A stretch of 64,000 nt of DNA from Hephaestia mangrovi (GCF_019880555.1 NZ_JAINVU010000001.1:682001-746000), one strand, 5' to 3'. Counted from the first letter of the stretch, positions 25,106 through 33,554 are shown. The notes: a model not told the origin generated them from the letters alone. Program-made: numbers and translations.

Positions 25106-25350
25106 TGGCACAGGTTCTGATCCGCAATCTGGATGATGCGGTCGTCGCCGATTACAAGCAGGCGGCGGCCGAGCACGGCCGGTCTCTCGAAGCCGAGTTG
25201 CGCGATGTATTGACCAATGCGCGGCCGAAGCGGCGCTTGTCCAAAGCCGAGCTGATCGCCCTGTCCGAACGCCTGCGTGCCGCGACTCCCTTGTCGTCCG
25301 CGAAGATTGACAGCACTGACCTTATCCGCGCTGACCGCGATGCGCGATGA
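25105..25350 (+). CDS. FitA-type ribbon-helix-helix antitoxin
   Basis: An 81-residue antitoxin. Residues 1-40 (MAQVLIRNLDDAVVADYKQAAAEHGRS) are a FitA-like ribbon-helix-helix DNA-binding domain; the rest is a helical tail that should bind the PIN toxin. The start is GTG, placed where the inverted repeat ends. The gene overlaps the toxin by four bases (ATGA). Confidence 0.88.
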   Translation: MAQVLIRNLDDAVVADYKQAAAEHGRSLEAELRDVLTNARPKRRLSKAELIALSERLRAATPLSSAKIDSTDLIRADRDAR

Positions 25351-25751
25351 TCGTCGCCGATGCGAGCGTCATCGTTAAGGTGCTGACCGAGGAAGTGGGC
25401 TCGGCGGAGGCAACCCGCACGGTCGCCGACACCGACGTTGTCGTGCCCGATTTCATTCAATTCGAAGTGGCAAGCGCCTTGTCGAAGAAAGTGCGTTATG
25501 CGGGCCTGCCTGCCAAGCAAGCCGAGGATGCGCTCGAGGTGCTGCCGCTGATCGTTCCTGATCGCTACGATACGTCACGGTTGCTCGATCGCGCCTTCGC
25601 CTTGTCGGTCTCGATCCGGCACGCACTCTACGATTGCATCTATCTGGCGCTTGCCGAGCAACTGGACTGCAAACTTGTCACCGCCGATGAAAAATTTCTG
25701 AATGTAGTCGAGCGGACTGACTTGAGCCCGCGAATCGAGCGTCTGGTATGA
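25347..25751 (+). CDS. FitB/VapC-type PIN-domain toxin
   Basis: A 134-residue ribonuclease toxin with the four PIN acidic residues in place: Asp5 (MIVADASVIVK), Glu40 (FIQFEVASAL), Asp96 (HALYDCIYLALA) and Asp114 (TADEKF). It is coupled to the antitoxin upstream (ATGA) and to the GFA-family gene downstream, again by ATGA. It is only distantly similar to the VapC at 19977, so the two modules are not recent copies. Confidence 0.92.
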   Translation: MIVADASVIVKVLTEEVGSAEATRTVADTDVVVPDFIQFEVASALSKKVRYAGLPAKQAEDALEVLPLIVPDRYDTSRLLDRAFALSVSIRHALYDCIYLALAEQLDCKLVTADEKFLNVVERTDLSPRIERLV

Positions 25752-26185
25752 CCGTCGAAGGCGGCTGCAATTGTGGCGCGGTGCGCTACACGCTTGCCCT
25801 CGATGCGCTGCCGCGGACCTATGCCTGCCACTGCCACCAGTGCCAGCGCTGGTCGGGCAGCGCGTTCAGCCAGCAGGCGCTCGTTCCCGAGGCCTGCGTG
25901 ACGGCGACGGGGCCGATCGCCATCTACGAGAAAGTGACCGGGGACCGCACCTCGGTCCAGCGCATGTGCGGCGTCTGCCATTCGCGCATCTACAACACCA
26001 ACACGCGTCGCCCCGGCATCGCGGTGGTGCGCGCCGGCACGCTCGATCGCTCGGAGGAGCTCGAGTGCGTCGCGCATATCTACACGGCCTATAAGCAACA
26101 CTGGGTCGATATCCCGGCGGCGGTGCCGTCGTGGCCGGAGGCGGCGCCGCAGGACGATTTCATTCGCGCGCTGATGCGAGGATAG
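25748..26185 (+). CDS. GFA family zinc protein, copy 1
   Basis: A 145-residue protein of the GFA family (named for glutathione-dependent formaldehyde-activating enzyme; the fold is shared with CENP-V). Zinc-binding cysteines are at 7, 9, 27, 29 and 32, with a further pair in RMCGVCHSR near 74-77. Most members have no proven reaction, and the original assignment has been questioned, so a catalytic role should not be assumed. The start overlaps the toxin stop; a second GFA gene follows after one base. Confidence 0.88.
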   Translation: MTVEGGCNCGAVRYTLALDALPRTYACHCHQCQRWSGSAFSQQALVPEACVTATGPIAIYEKVTGDRTSVQRMCGVCHSRIYNTNTRRPGIAVVRAGTLDRSEELECVAHIYTAYKQHWVDIPAAVPSWPEAAPQDDFIRALMRG

Positions 26186-26186
26186 G

Positions 26187-26633
26187 ATGAGCGAGACGAT
26201 GACCGGCGGCTGCCAGTGCGGCCGCATCCGCTACGCGGTCGAGGCCGACGACGACGCGGCCTATCTGTGCCATTGCCGGATGTGCCAGCGCGCGACGGGC
26301 GGCGTTGCGGCGACGCTCAAGGAGGTGCCGCGCTCGGCCGTGCGCTGGAAGACCTGCGAACCCGATCGCTACCGCTCGTCGCCGATTGCTGTGCGCGGCT
26401 TTTGCGCGTTGTGCGGTACGCCGCTCACCTATGAAGGTTACGGATCATCGCACATGGATCTCACCGTCGGCAGTTTCGATACGCCCGGCAAATTGCGTCC
26501 GACCGGGCATTCCGGCGTCGAAAGCCGGCATGACGCCTGGCTCGATACGCGCGGCTTGCCCGAAACGCGCACCGATCAATTGCCCAATATCGTCAACAAA
26601 TGGATCGAGGCCGTTGGCAAACTCCCCGATTGA
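26187..26633 (+). CDS. GFA family zinc protein, copy 2
   Basis: A 148-residue GFA-family protein with cysteines at 9, 11, 28, 30 and 33 (GGCQCG, CHCRMC) and a second pair in FCALCGTPLTY. Similar in plan to copy 1, but the two differ in most other residues, so the duplication is old. It is followed by an overlapping alpha/beta-hydrolase gene. Function unknown; likely binds one structural zinc. Confidence 0.9.
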   Translation: MSETMTGGCQCGRIRYAVEADDDAAYLCHCRMCQRATGGVAATLKEVPRSAVRWKTCEPDRYRSSPIAVRGFCALCGTPLTYEGYGSSHMDLTVGSFDTPGKLRPTGHSGVESRHDAWLDTRGLPETRTDQLPNIVNKWIEAVGKLPD

Positions 26634-27375
26634 CCCGCACTTCTTCGACAGTTTCGATGGCGTCCGCCTTGCCTGGCGCGAATTGGGGGAGGGGCGCCCA
26701 GTCGTCCTGATCCACGGCTATTTCTCGAATGCCGAGGTCAACTGGCTGAAATACGGCCACGCCCAAACAATCGCGGCGGCCGGCTTCCGCGTCATCATGC
26801 CGGACCTGCGCGGCCATGGTGACAGCGCCAGGCCGCATGAGGCGGCCGCTTATCCGCCCGACGTGTTGATGCGTGACGGTTTCGCGCTGGTTGAGCATCT
26901 CGGCCTCGCCGATTACGATCTCGGCGGCTATTCGCTCGGCGCGCGCACGACGGTCAGGATGCTGGCCAACGGAGCGACGCCGCGGCGCGTGGTGATTTCG
27001 GGGATGGGGCTCACCGGCCTCGTCGATACCGGCGGTCGCGGCAGCTATTTTCGTGACGTGCTCAATAACCTTGGTAGCTTCGAGCGCGGCTCGGCCGAAT
27101 GGCTGACCGAGGCGTTCCTCAAGACCACGCAGGGTGATCCGATCGCGCTGACGTGCATCCTCGACACCTTTGTCGACACGCCGGAAGCGGCGATCGCGGC
27201 GATCGAGCAGCCCACGCTGGTCGCGGCCGGCGTCGACGATGACGACAATGGTTCCGCCGAGGCACTCGCCCGCGTGCTGCCGCACGGACGCTATGTCGCG
27301 CTGCCGGGCAACCACATGAGCGCCGTCACCAAGCCAGAGCTGGGCAGCGCGATCGCCGCCTTCCTCGGCGGCTGA
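26614..27375 (+). CDS. Alpha/beta hydrolase
   Basis: A protein of about 253 residues with the alpha/beta-hydrolase layout: VVLIHGYFSN (oxyanion strand), MPDLRGHGDS, the nucleophile elbow GGYSLGART with serine, an acid in the GVDDDDNGS region, and the histidine in LPGNHMSA. The reading frame runs back far into copy 2 of the GFA gene; the most likely start is the TTG at 26614 (LANSPIDPHFFDSFDG), overlapping that gene by 20 bases. No ATG or GTG is well placed, so the exact start is open. Substrate unknown. Confidence 0.85.
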   Translation: MANSPIDPHFFDSFDGVRLAWRELGEGRPVVLIHGYFSNAEVNWLKYGHAQTIAAAGFRVIMPDLRGHGDSARPHEAAAYPPDVLMRDGFALVEHLGLADYDLGGYSLGARTTVRMLANGATPRRVVISGMGLTGLVDTGGRGSYFRDVLNNLGSFERGSAEWLTEAFLKTTQGDPIALTCILDTFVDTPEAAIAAIEQPTLVAAGVDDDDNGSAEALARVLPHGRYVALPGNHMSAVTKPELGSAIAAFLGG

Positions 27376-27378
27376 GCC

Positions 27379-27876
27379 TCAGGCGTCGTCGTCGGGCTTG
27401 GGTGGCTTGGCGCGATCATCGCGCCGCCGCCGCGCACTGCCTCTGAGCGACAGCAACGCCGCGCCCGCCGCCAGCACACCCGCGCCGGCAAAGGCAGGGA
27501 ACCAGCGCCCGCGCCGGCGCGTCGCCGGATCGGTCGCGCGCGTGTCGAAGGCCTTGGGCTCGGTGGGCACCGCGGCATGAAGATCGGGCGCTTCGGTGCG
27601 CTTGGGGGCCGCCGGGCGCTTGGGCGCGGTCGGCTTCGGTCGTGCCGATCGGCGCGGCGCCGGCGTCTTGGCGGCAGGCTTCTTGGCGCCCGATTTCGCC
27701 GCCGGCTTCCGGCTCGGCGGCTTCGGCGCGGCGGGCTTGGCGCCGCGAGCGCTGGCGCGGCCGGGCTTCGGTGCGACTTCGGGCGGCGTCGCCTGCGCCG
27801 GGTTGCCGGCGTCGGGCGTGCCCTCACCCTCGGGTGGCGAAGGTGGGGCGGGCGGTGTGGATGACTCGTCGGCCAT
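27379..27876 (-). CDS. Ala/Pro/Lys-rich protein with C-terminal membrane segment
   Basis: A 165-residue low-complexity protein. Residues about 10-110 are Pro/Ala/Lys-rich with PAAPKPP- and KKPAAK-type repeats, resembling histone-H1-like or TonB-like linkers. A hydrophobic stretch of about 18 residues (FPAFAGAGVLAAGAALLSL) follows, then a very basic and acidic end. GGGGAGA precedes the ATG at 27876. No enzyme domain is visible. It could be a membrane-anchored nucleic-acid-binding or periplasm-spanning protein; this is speculation. It converges on the hydrolase gene with three bases between. Confidence 0.65.
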   Translation of the reverse strand: MADESSTPPAPPSPPEGEGTPDAGNPAQATPPEVAPKPGRASARGAKPAAPKPPSRKPAAKSGAKKPAAKTPAPRRSARPKPTAPKRPAAPKRTEAPDLHAAVPTEPKAFDTRATDPATRRRGRWFPAFAGAGVLAAGAALLSLRGSARRRRDDRAKPPKPDDDA

Positions 27877-27935
27877 ATGATCTCCCCGAGCTTGTAATCG
27901 CGACAACGCCTAACACAGCCGCGCGTTGCACGCGA

Positions 27936-29378
27936 TCAGCGGAACGGCGGCTCATCGAATGCGCGCAGCTTGCGGCTGTGCAGCTTCGGCCCCTCGCGGC
28001 GCAATTCCTCGCAGGTTTCGATGCCGATCCGCATATGCTCGTTGATCGCGCGCTCGTAGAAGCGATTGGCCTGGCCGGGCAGCTTGAGCTCGCCGTGCAG
28101 CGGCTTGTCCGACACGCACAGCAAGGTGCCGTAGGGCACGCGGAAGCGATAGCCCTGCGCCGCGATCGTCGCCGATTCCATGTCGACGCCCACCGCGCGG
28201 CTCAATGAGAAACGCAGCGCCGAGCGCGAGAAGCGCAGTTCCCAGTTGCGATCGTCGGTGGTGACGATCGTGCCGGTGCGCAGCCGCCGCTTGAGCTTGT
28301 CGCCCGACTGGCCCGACACGGTCTCCGCCGCGCGCGCCAGCGCCTGCTGGATCTCGGCGATCGCCGGCACCGGGATTTCCGGCGGCAGCACTTCGTCGAG
28401 CACATGGTCGTCGCGCAGATAGGCGTGAGCGAGAACATAGTCGCCGATCCGCTGGCTGGGGCGCAGGCCGCCGCAATGGCCGATCATCAGCCACGCCTCG
28501 GGCCGCAGCACCGCGAGGTGATCGCAGATCGTCTTGGCGTTGGACGGCCCGACGCCGATGTTGACCAGCGTGATGCCGGTGCGGTCCGGCCCGATCAGGT
28601 GATAGGCCGGCATCTGGTGGCGCCGCCACGCGCTGTCGCTGACCACTCGTTCTGGATCGTCGCCTGCTTCGATCATCAGCCCGCCGGCACCGGACAGCGC
28701 GGTATAACGGCTGCCGTCCTCGGCAAGCTGCGCGCACGCCCAGCGGACGAATTCGTCGACATAGCGGTGATAATTGGTGAACAGCACGTAGCGCTGAACG
28801 TGCTCGGGCGGCGTGCCGGTGTAATGCCTGAGCCGCGCGAGCGAGAAATCGGTGCGCAGCGCATCGAACAGCGCGAGCGGGCGATCCTCGTCGCCATGCT
28901 GCCACAGGCCATCGGCGATCTCGTCGCCGATCATCGCCAGCTCGGTCGCCGGGAAGTGCCGCGCGAGTTCGGTCGCCGATACCTCGTCGAGGCTCAGCGC
29001 GTGGCCAGGGTCGAGCACATAGGGGAACGGGATTTCCTGCCGCCCCGTCACCGCTTCCACCTCGACATCGTAATCTTCCATCAGCAGCGTCAGCTGCTCG
29101 ATCAGATAATCGGCGAACATCGCCGGCTTGGTGACGCTGATCCGGTAATGGCCGGGCGTGATCAGCCGGCCGTACGACCGCATCGGCGTCGGCCGGTCCT
29201 CGTCGCTGCCGCGAAAGGTGAGGCGGATTTCGGGATAGGCGAACGAGCCGTCGCGGCGCGCCTGCGGATCGGGCGCGGTGCCCTCGACCAGATAGGCGTT
29301 GAGCGCCGCCTTCAGCCGCGTCACCGAGGCGGTGTAGAGCTGGTCGAGTTCAGAGACGATGTCGGAAGCTGTTGTCAT
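27936..29378 (-). CDS. amn: AMP nucleosidase
   Basis: Splits AMP into adenine and ribose 5-phosphate, a purine salvage and AMP-control step. The 480 residues match the bacterial enzyme: an N-terminal regulatory domain (YPEIRLTF, PMRSYGRLITPGHY) and a C-terminal nucleoside-phosphorylase-like domain with NIGVGPSNAKTICDHLAVLRP, GHCGGLR, DYVLAHAYLRDDHVLDEVLP, GVDMESATIAAQGYRFRVPYGTLLCVSDKPLHGE. Length agrees with the family (about 484). It stands alone on the minus strand. Confidence 0.96.
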   Translation of the reverse strand: MTTASDIVSELDQLYTASVTRLKAALNAYLVEGTAPDPQARRDGSFAYPEIRLTFRGSDEDRPTPMRSYGRLITPGHYRISVTKPAMFADYLIEQLTLLMEDYDVEVEAVTGRQEIPFPYVLDPGHALSLDEVSATELARHFPATELAMIGDEIADGLWQHGDEDRPLALFDALRTDFSLARLRHYTGTPPEHVQRYVLFTNYHRYVDEFVRWACAQLAEDGSRYTALSGAGGLMIEAGDDPERVVSDSAWRRHQMPAYHLIGPDRTGITLVNIGVGPSNAKTICDHLAVLRPEAWLMIGHCGGLRPSQRIGDYVLAHAYLRDDHVLDEVLPPEIPVPAIAEIQQALARAAETVSGQSGDKLKRRLRTGTIVTTDDRNWELRFSRSALRFSLSRAVGVDMESATIAAQGYRFRVPYGTLLCVSDKPLHGELKLPGQANRFYERAINEHMRIGIETCEELRREGPKLHSRKLRAFDEPPFR

Positions 29379-29431
29379 CGTCTGCGGCTAAATCGTGCGG
29401 CGGCCGGAAGCAAGAGGGTGTCATCCCGCCA

Positions 29432-29474
29432 TTCGCCCTGAGCTTGCCGAATGATCCGACAAGCTCAGTACGAA
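29432..29474. repeat. Imperfect inverted repeat between amn and peroxiredoxin genes
   Basis: TTCGCCCTGAGCTTGCCG (29432-29449) and the reverse complement of CGACAAGCTCAGTACGAA (29457-29474) match at 15 of 18 positions. This CTGAGCTTG-type palindrome is a known kind of intergenic repeat in sphingomonads, though I cannot check copy number. It lies just after the peroxiredoxin stop and may act as a mRNA 3'-end structure. Confidence 0.6.
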
Positions 29475-29483
29475 CGATCAGGA

Positions 29484-29963
29484 TTACAATTGCTCGAGCA
29501 GATGCTCGGCGGAGCTCACGTTGAATTCGCCCGGCGCCTCGACGTTGAGCTGCTCGACGACGCCGTCGTTGACCAGCATCGAGAAACGCTGACCGCGCGT
29601 GCCCATGCCGAATTTGGAGCCGTCCATCTCCAGCCCCACTGCCTTGGCGAACGCGCCGTTGCCATCGGCCAGCATCGTCACCGCATCGGCATGATTGGCC
29701 TGCCGCCACGCGCCCATCACGAAAGCATCGTTGACCGCGGTGCAGGCGATCTCGTCGACACCCTTGGCCTTCAGCTCGGCGGCCTTGTCGACGAAGCCGG
29801 GCAGGTGTTTGGCCGAGCAGGTCGGGGTGAAGGCGCCGGGCACGGAGAACAGCGCAACCTTGCGGCCCTTGAAGAAGGCGTCTGAATCCACCTGCTCGGG
29901 GCCGCTGTCGGTGGCCTTCACGAAGGTCGTCTGGGGCAAGCGGTCGCCGACGGTGATAGTCAT
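29484..29963 (-). CDS. Peroxiredoxin, Prx5/AhpE-like (redoxin family)
   Basis: A 159-residue thiol peroxidase. The peroxidatic Cys49 lies in VPGAFTPTCS, the signature of the Prx5 group; a second cysteine occurs near 74 (IACTAVND). ACTAVNDAFVMGAW and GTRGQRFSMLV are typical. The ATG at 29963 has AGGAGG five bases upstream; a TTG one codon earlier is too close to it. It should reduce hydroperoxides with glutaredoxin or thioredoxin (trxA at 50080). Confidence 0.94.
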   Translation of the reverse strand: MTITVGDRLPQTTFVKATDSGPEQVDSDAFFKGRKVALFSVPGAFTPTCSAKHLPGFVDKAAELKAKGVDEIACTAVNDAFVMGAWRQANHADAVTMLADGNGAFAKAVGLEMDGSKFGMGTRGQRFSMLVNDGVVEQLNVEAPGEFNVSSAEHLLEQL

Positions 29964-30058
29964 CAATTCCTCCTCTTTGGTACCGGTCGTTAGCTTGTGC
30001 GGCGGCGCGCCATTTTCAAGCGTGGCGGGGGCGGCTGCCGTGGGCTATAGCCAACCAC

Positions 30059-30619
30059 ATGGAATCCGTTGAATACCTCACGGGACAATTTCTCCTCGCC
30101 ATGCCGGGGATCGGCGATCCGCGCTTCGAACGCTCGGTGATCGCGATCTGCGCGCATGATGAAAAGGGCGCTTTAGGCATCGGCATCGGCGCGACGGTGG
30201 CCGGGCTCGGCTTCCATGACCTGCTCGAGCAGTTCGAGATCGAGCCGGGTGAAACCCCCGATGCTCCGGTTCACTTCGGCGGCCCGGTCGAGCCGCGGCG
30301 CGGCTTCGTGCTGCACACGCTCGATTGGGGCGGGCAGGATACGATCGACGTCGCCGGGCGCTGGGCGCTTTCCGGCACGATCGATGTGTTGCGGGCAATC
30401 GCCGCGGGCACCGGGCCGAGCCGCTGGCTGGTCGCGATCGGCTATGCCGGCTGGGGCGAGGGCCAGCTCGATGAGGAAATGACGCGCCACGGCTGGTTCT
30501 CGACGCCGGCCGATACCGGCCTGATCTACGACGTGACCGCGGCCGGGCGCTGGGAAGGCGGTTTCGCCGCCGCCGGTATCGACCCGCGACTGCTGGCAAA
30601 CAGCACCGGCACGGCGTGA
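30059..30619 (+). CDS. yqgE: YqgE/AlgH family protein (UPF0301)
   Basis: A 186-residue member of the YqgE/AlgH family; structure is known in other species but the biochemical role is not, and an early regulatory role for AlgH is unconfirmed. Family blocks are YLTGQFLLAMPGIGDPRFERSVI, HFGGPVEPRRGFVLH and YAGWGEGQLDEEM. No strong ribosome binding site precedes the ATG. Its end lies four bases from the end of the convergent sigma factor gene. Confidence 0.93.
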   Translation: MESVEYLTGQFLLAMPGIGDPRFERSVIAICAHDEKGALGIGIGATVAGLGFHDLLEQFEIEPGETPDAPVHFGGPVEPRRGFVLHTLDWGGQDTIDVAGRWALSGTIDVLRAIAAGTGPSRWLVAIGYAGWGEGQLDEEMTRHGWFSTPADTGLIYDVTAAGRWEGGFAAAGIDPRLLANSTGTA

Positions 30620-30623
30620 TGCG

Positions 30624-31484
30624 TCAATGCAGCGCGGCCGCGATGTGGCCGAGCTTATCCGGGTTGCGCACCACGTAGATCGCGACGATGCGGCCATTCT
30701 CGATCGCCAGCGCGGTGGTCTGCGGCAGGCCGTCATGCTCGATAGTGACCATGCCGGGCAGACCGTTGACCCAGGTGAATTCGACGCCGAGCGCGGGATG
30801 CCCCGCGAGCAGCCGCGCGATCGCCTTGTGCGCGCGGAGCACTTCGCTGCGGCCGATCATCGGCCGGCCTGCCGCCGGCCGCTTCCCGCCGCCGTCCGAA
30901 TAGAGCACGACGTCCTCGGCCAGCAGGTCGCCGAGCTGCGCCATGTCGCCCGAACGCGAAGCTGCGAAAAACGCTTCGGCCAGCGCCATGCCGCGCTTGG
31001 GCTCGACCGGATAGCGCGGGCGTTCGTTGCGCACATGCTCACGCGCGCGCGCAGCGAGCTGGCGGCAAGCCGCGGGCTCGCGGCCGATCGCCGCGGCAAC
31101 CTCGTCGAAGCCCTGGCCGAACACGTCGTGGAGCAGGAAGGCCGCGCGTTCGAGCGGCGACAGGCGTTCGAGCGCGAGCATCAGCGGCAAGGTGACGTCG
31201 TCGCTCTCCTCGGGCTCGACCACCGGATCGGGCAGCCATGGCCCCCAATAGGTCTCGCGCCGCACGCGCGCCGACTTGAGCTGATCGAGGCACAGGCGGG
31301 TGACGACGCGGCGCAGGAAGCCGGCCGGATTCTCGATCTCCGCTTGGTCTACCGCCGACCAGCGCAGCCAAGCCTCCTGCACCACGTCCTCGGCATCGGC
31401 GACCGAGCCGAGCATGCGATAGGCGACGCGGCGCAGCATCGGCCGCTCGCGGTCGAACGCCGCGCCGACGTCGCCGTCGCTCAT
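30624..31484 (-). CDS. ECF41-type sigma factor with C-terminal SnoaL-like domain
   Basis: A 286-residue extracytoplasmic-function sigma factor. Region 2 (about 10-75, RRVAYRMLGSVADAEDVVQEAWLRW) and region 4 (about 105-155, LSPLERAAFLLHDVFGQGFDEVAAAI) are followed by a SnoaL-like domain (165-285, LYSDGGGKRPAAGRP). ECF41 proteins use this domain in place of an anti-sigma factor. The start overlaps the stop of the AhpD-like gene by four bases. ECF41 factors usually control that partner gene; no matching promoter motif was confirmed here. Confidence 0.92.
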   Translation of the reverse strand: MSDGDVGAAFDRERPMLRRVAYRMLGSVADAEDVVQEAWLRWSAVDQAEIENPAGFLRRVVTRLCLDQLKSARVRRETYWGPWLPDPVVEPEESDDVTLPLMLALERLSPLERAAFLLHDVFGQGFDEVAAAIGREPAACRQLAARAREHVRNERPRYPVEPKRGMALAEAFFAASRSGDMAQLGDLLAEDVVLYSDGGGKRPAAGRPMIGRSEVLRAHKAIARLLAGHPALGVEFTWVNGLPGMVTIEHDGLPQTTALAIENGRIVAIYVVRNPDKLGHIAAALH

Positions 31485-31930
31485 GCCGCGAGCGACGGAT
31501 CGAACAGGTTGAAGCCGACCGCGAGCCGGTTCCAGCCGTTGATCACGTTGATCATCATGGTCAGTTGCACCTGTTCCTCCGGGGTGAATTGCTCGGCCAG
31601 CGCGGCATAGACCGCCTCGGGCGCGCGCTTTCCAGCGATTTCGGTCAGATGATCGGTCCAGGCAAGCGCCGCGCGCTCGCGATCGGAATAGCACGGCGCT
31701 TCTTCCCAGGCATTGAGCAGATAGAGCCGCTGCTCGGTCTCGCCGGCCTTGCGCGCTTGCGCCGAGTGCATGTTCAGGCAGTTGGCGCAGCCGTTGATCT
31801 GTGACGAGCGCATCTTGACGAGTTCGAGCAGCGCCGGCTCGATCGTTCCCTTCTCGGCGGCGGCGGACATGGCGAGGAACGCCTGAACGTGGCGCGGGGC
31901 GGCTTCATAGGGATTGAGGCGAGGGGTCAT
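31481..31930 (-). CDS. Carboxymuconolactone decarboxylase / AhpD-like protein
   Basis: A 149-residue all-helical protein with the AhpD-type site C48-x2-C51-x3-H55 (GCANCLNMH), suggesting peroxidase-linked or other thiol redox activity rather than decarboxylation. AAGGAG precedes the ATG. It is the first gene of a two-gene operon with the ECF41-type sigma factor, a pairing that is the hallmark of ECF41 loci in many bacteria. Confidence 0.93.
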   Translation of the reverse strand: MTPRLNPYEAAPRHVQAFLAMSAAAEKGTIEPALLELVKMRSSQINGCANCLNMHSAQARKAGETEQRLYLLNAWEEAPCYSDRERAALAWTDHLTEIAGKRAPEAVYAALAEQFTPEEQVQLTMMINVINGWNRLAVGFNLFDPSLAA

Positions 31931-32028
31931 GGCAGGTCTCCTTCAAGGGGTGTCGCTGCCTTGACGAGGGCCGCCGCCGGATTGTGACATCGCGCTTCGA
32001 TTTTTTTGGCCTACGCCTTTCGGGAAAC

Positions 32029-32048
32029 ATATAAAGACATCTTTATAT
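32029..32048 (+). promoter_or_regulatory. Palindromic operator upstream of ahcY (SahR-like)
   Basis: ATATAAAGA-CA-TCTTTATAT is a perfect inverted repeat with nine-base arms. AT-rich sites of this form precede S-adenosylhomocysteine and methionine-cycle genes in proteobacteria, where the ArsR-family repressor SahR binds and responds to S-adenosylhomocysteine. It lies 94 bases before the ahcY start. Assignment to SahR is from memory of the motif type and no sahR gene is in the window. Confidence 0.65.
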
Positions 32049-32054
32049 TTGATT

Positions 32055-32110
32055 TGGGCGCTGCGGCCCTCTATGTGGCAGGCATCCACGGCGCGCATGC
32101 GGCGCGCCCA
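32055..32110 (+). promoter_or_regulatory. ahcY leader with two mutually exclusive helices
   Basis: In the leader, GGCGCGC (32090-32096) can pair with GCGCGCC (32102-32108) in a local hairpin. Alternatively TGGGCGC (32055-32061) can pair with GCGCCCA (32104-32110), which would open the hairpin. Alternative pairing is a feature of riboswitches, and GCGCTGCGGC, CAGGC and ACGGCGC occur in the same order as in the SAH riboswitch, but the outer stem of that class is not seen. Structure is visible; regulation is a guess. Confidence 0.35.
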
Positions 32111-32141
32111 TTCGAGATCAACCGACCTCAGGAGACTTTTT

Positions 32142-33551
32142 GTGGCCACCGCCCCCGCGATCGAGCGCGAAGATTACGTCGTCAAGGACATCAGCCTGGC
32201 CGATTACGGCCGTGCCGAGATCAACATCGCCGAAACCGAAATGCCCGGCCTGATGGCGTTGCGCGAGGAATATGGCGCGTCGAAGCCGCTGAAAGGCGCG
32301 CGCATCACCGGCTCGCTGCACATGACGATCCAGACCGCGGTGCTGATCGAGACGCTGACTGCGCTCGGCGCCGACGTCCGCTGGGCGACCTGCAACATCT
32401 TCTCCACCCAGGACCATGCCGCCGCCGCCATCGCCGCGACCGGCGTGCCGGTGTTCGCCATCAAGGGCGAGAGCCTGGCCGATTACTGGGATTATGTCGG
32501 CCGCATCTTCGATTGGGGCGACGAAACCTGCAACATGATCCTCGACGATGGCGGTGACGCCACCATGTTCGCGCTGTGGGGCGCGCGTCTCGAGGCCGGC
32601 GAGGAAATGCCCGAGCCCGAGAATGACGAGGAAGTCGAGATGCAGCGCGCGCTGAAGGCCTTCATCAAGGCCAAGCCGGGCTATCTCACTGAGACGGTGA
32701 AGAACATCAAGGGAGTCTCCGAAGAGACCACCACCGGCGTTCACCGCCTCTATCACCTCGCCAAGGCGGGCAAGCTGCCGTTCCCGGCGATCAACGTCAA
32801 CGACAGCGTCACCAAGTCGAAGTTCGACAATCTATACGGCTGCAAGGAATCCTTGGTCGACGCGATCCGCCGCGCGACCGACGTGATGCTCGCCGGCAAG
32901 GTGGCGACCGTTGCCGGCTTCGGCGATGTCGGCAAGGGCTCGGCGCAGTCGCTGCGTAACGGCGGCGCGCGCGTGCTGGTCACCGAGATCGACCCGATCT
33001 GCGCGCTGCAGGCGGCGATGGAAGGCTTCGAGGTCGTGACGATGGACGAGGCGGTCAGCCGCTCGGACATCTTCGTGACGGCGACCGGCAATGCCGACGT
33101 CATCACCGCCGATCACATGAAGGCGATGAAGCCGATGGCAATCGTCTGCAACATCGGGCACTTCGATTCCGAGATCCAGATTTCGGGCTTGAGCAACTAC
33201 AAGTGGACCGAGATCAAGCCGCAGGTCGATCTTGTCGAATTCCCCGACGGCAAGCAGATCATCATCCTCGCCAAGGGCCGCCTGGTGAATCTGGGCTGCG
33301 CGACCGGCCACCCCAGCTTCGTGATGTCGTCGAGCTTCACCAACCAGACGCTGGCGCAGATCGAGCTGTTCACCAAGACCGACGAGTACAAGAACGACGT
33401 CTACGTGCTGCCCAAGCATCTCGACGAGAAGGTCGCCGCGCTGCACCTCGAAAAGCTCGGCGTGAAGCTGTCCAAGCTCAGCCAGAAGCAGGCCGATTAT
33501 ATCGGCGTGCCGGTCGAGGGGCCGTTCAAGCCGGATCATTACCGGTATTGA
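32142..33551 (+). CDS. ahcY: S-adenosylhomocysteine hydrolase
   Basis: Splits S-adenosylhomocysteine into adenosine and homocysteine, relieving product inhibition of methyltransferases. The 469 residues carry the substrate block [33 protein letters not shown], the NAD site [25 protein letters not shown], and the C-terminal [13 protein letters not shown] ending. The GTG at 32142 is chosen because AGGAGA lies seven bases upstream and the protein then begins [22 protein letters not shown] palindromic operator and a structured leader precede it. Confidence 0.97.
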   Translation: MATAPAIEREDYVVKDISLADYGRAEINIAETEMPGLMALREEYGASKPLKGARITGSLHMTIQTAVLIETLTALGADVRWATCNIFSTQDHAAAAIAATGVPVFAIKGESLADYWDYVGRIFDWGDETCNMILDDGGDATMFALWGARLEAGEEMPEPENDEEVEMQRALKAFIKAKPGYLTETVKNIKGVSEETTTGVHRLYHLAKAGKLPFPAINVNDSVTKSKFDNLYGCKESLVDAIRRATDVMLAGKVATVAGFGDVGKGSAQSLRNGGARVLVTEIDPICALQAAMEGFEVVTMDEAVSRSDIFVTATGNADVITADHMKAMKPMAIVCNIGHFDSEIQISGLSNYKWTEIKPQVDLVEFPDGKQIIILAKGRLVNLGCATGHPSFVMSSSFTNQTLAQIELFTKTDEYKNDVYVLPKHLDEKVAALHLEKLGVKLSKLSQKQADYIGVPVEGPFKPDHYRY

Positions 33552-33554
33552 TCG

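Noticed and set aside
32040..32141. SAH riboswitch upstream of ahcY
   Set aside because: Short blocks match in order, but the outer closing stem cannot be formed from the sequence, so I do not call it; kept only as a finding to test.
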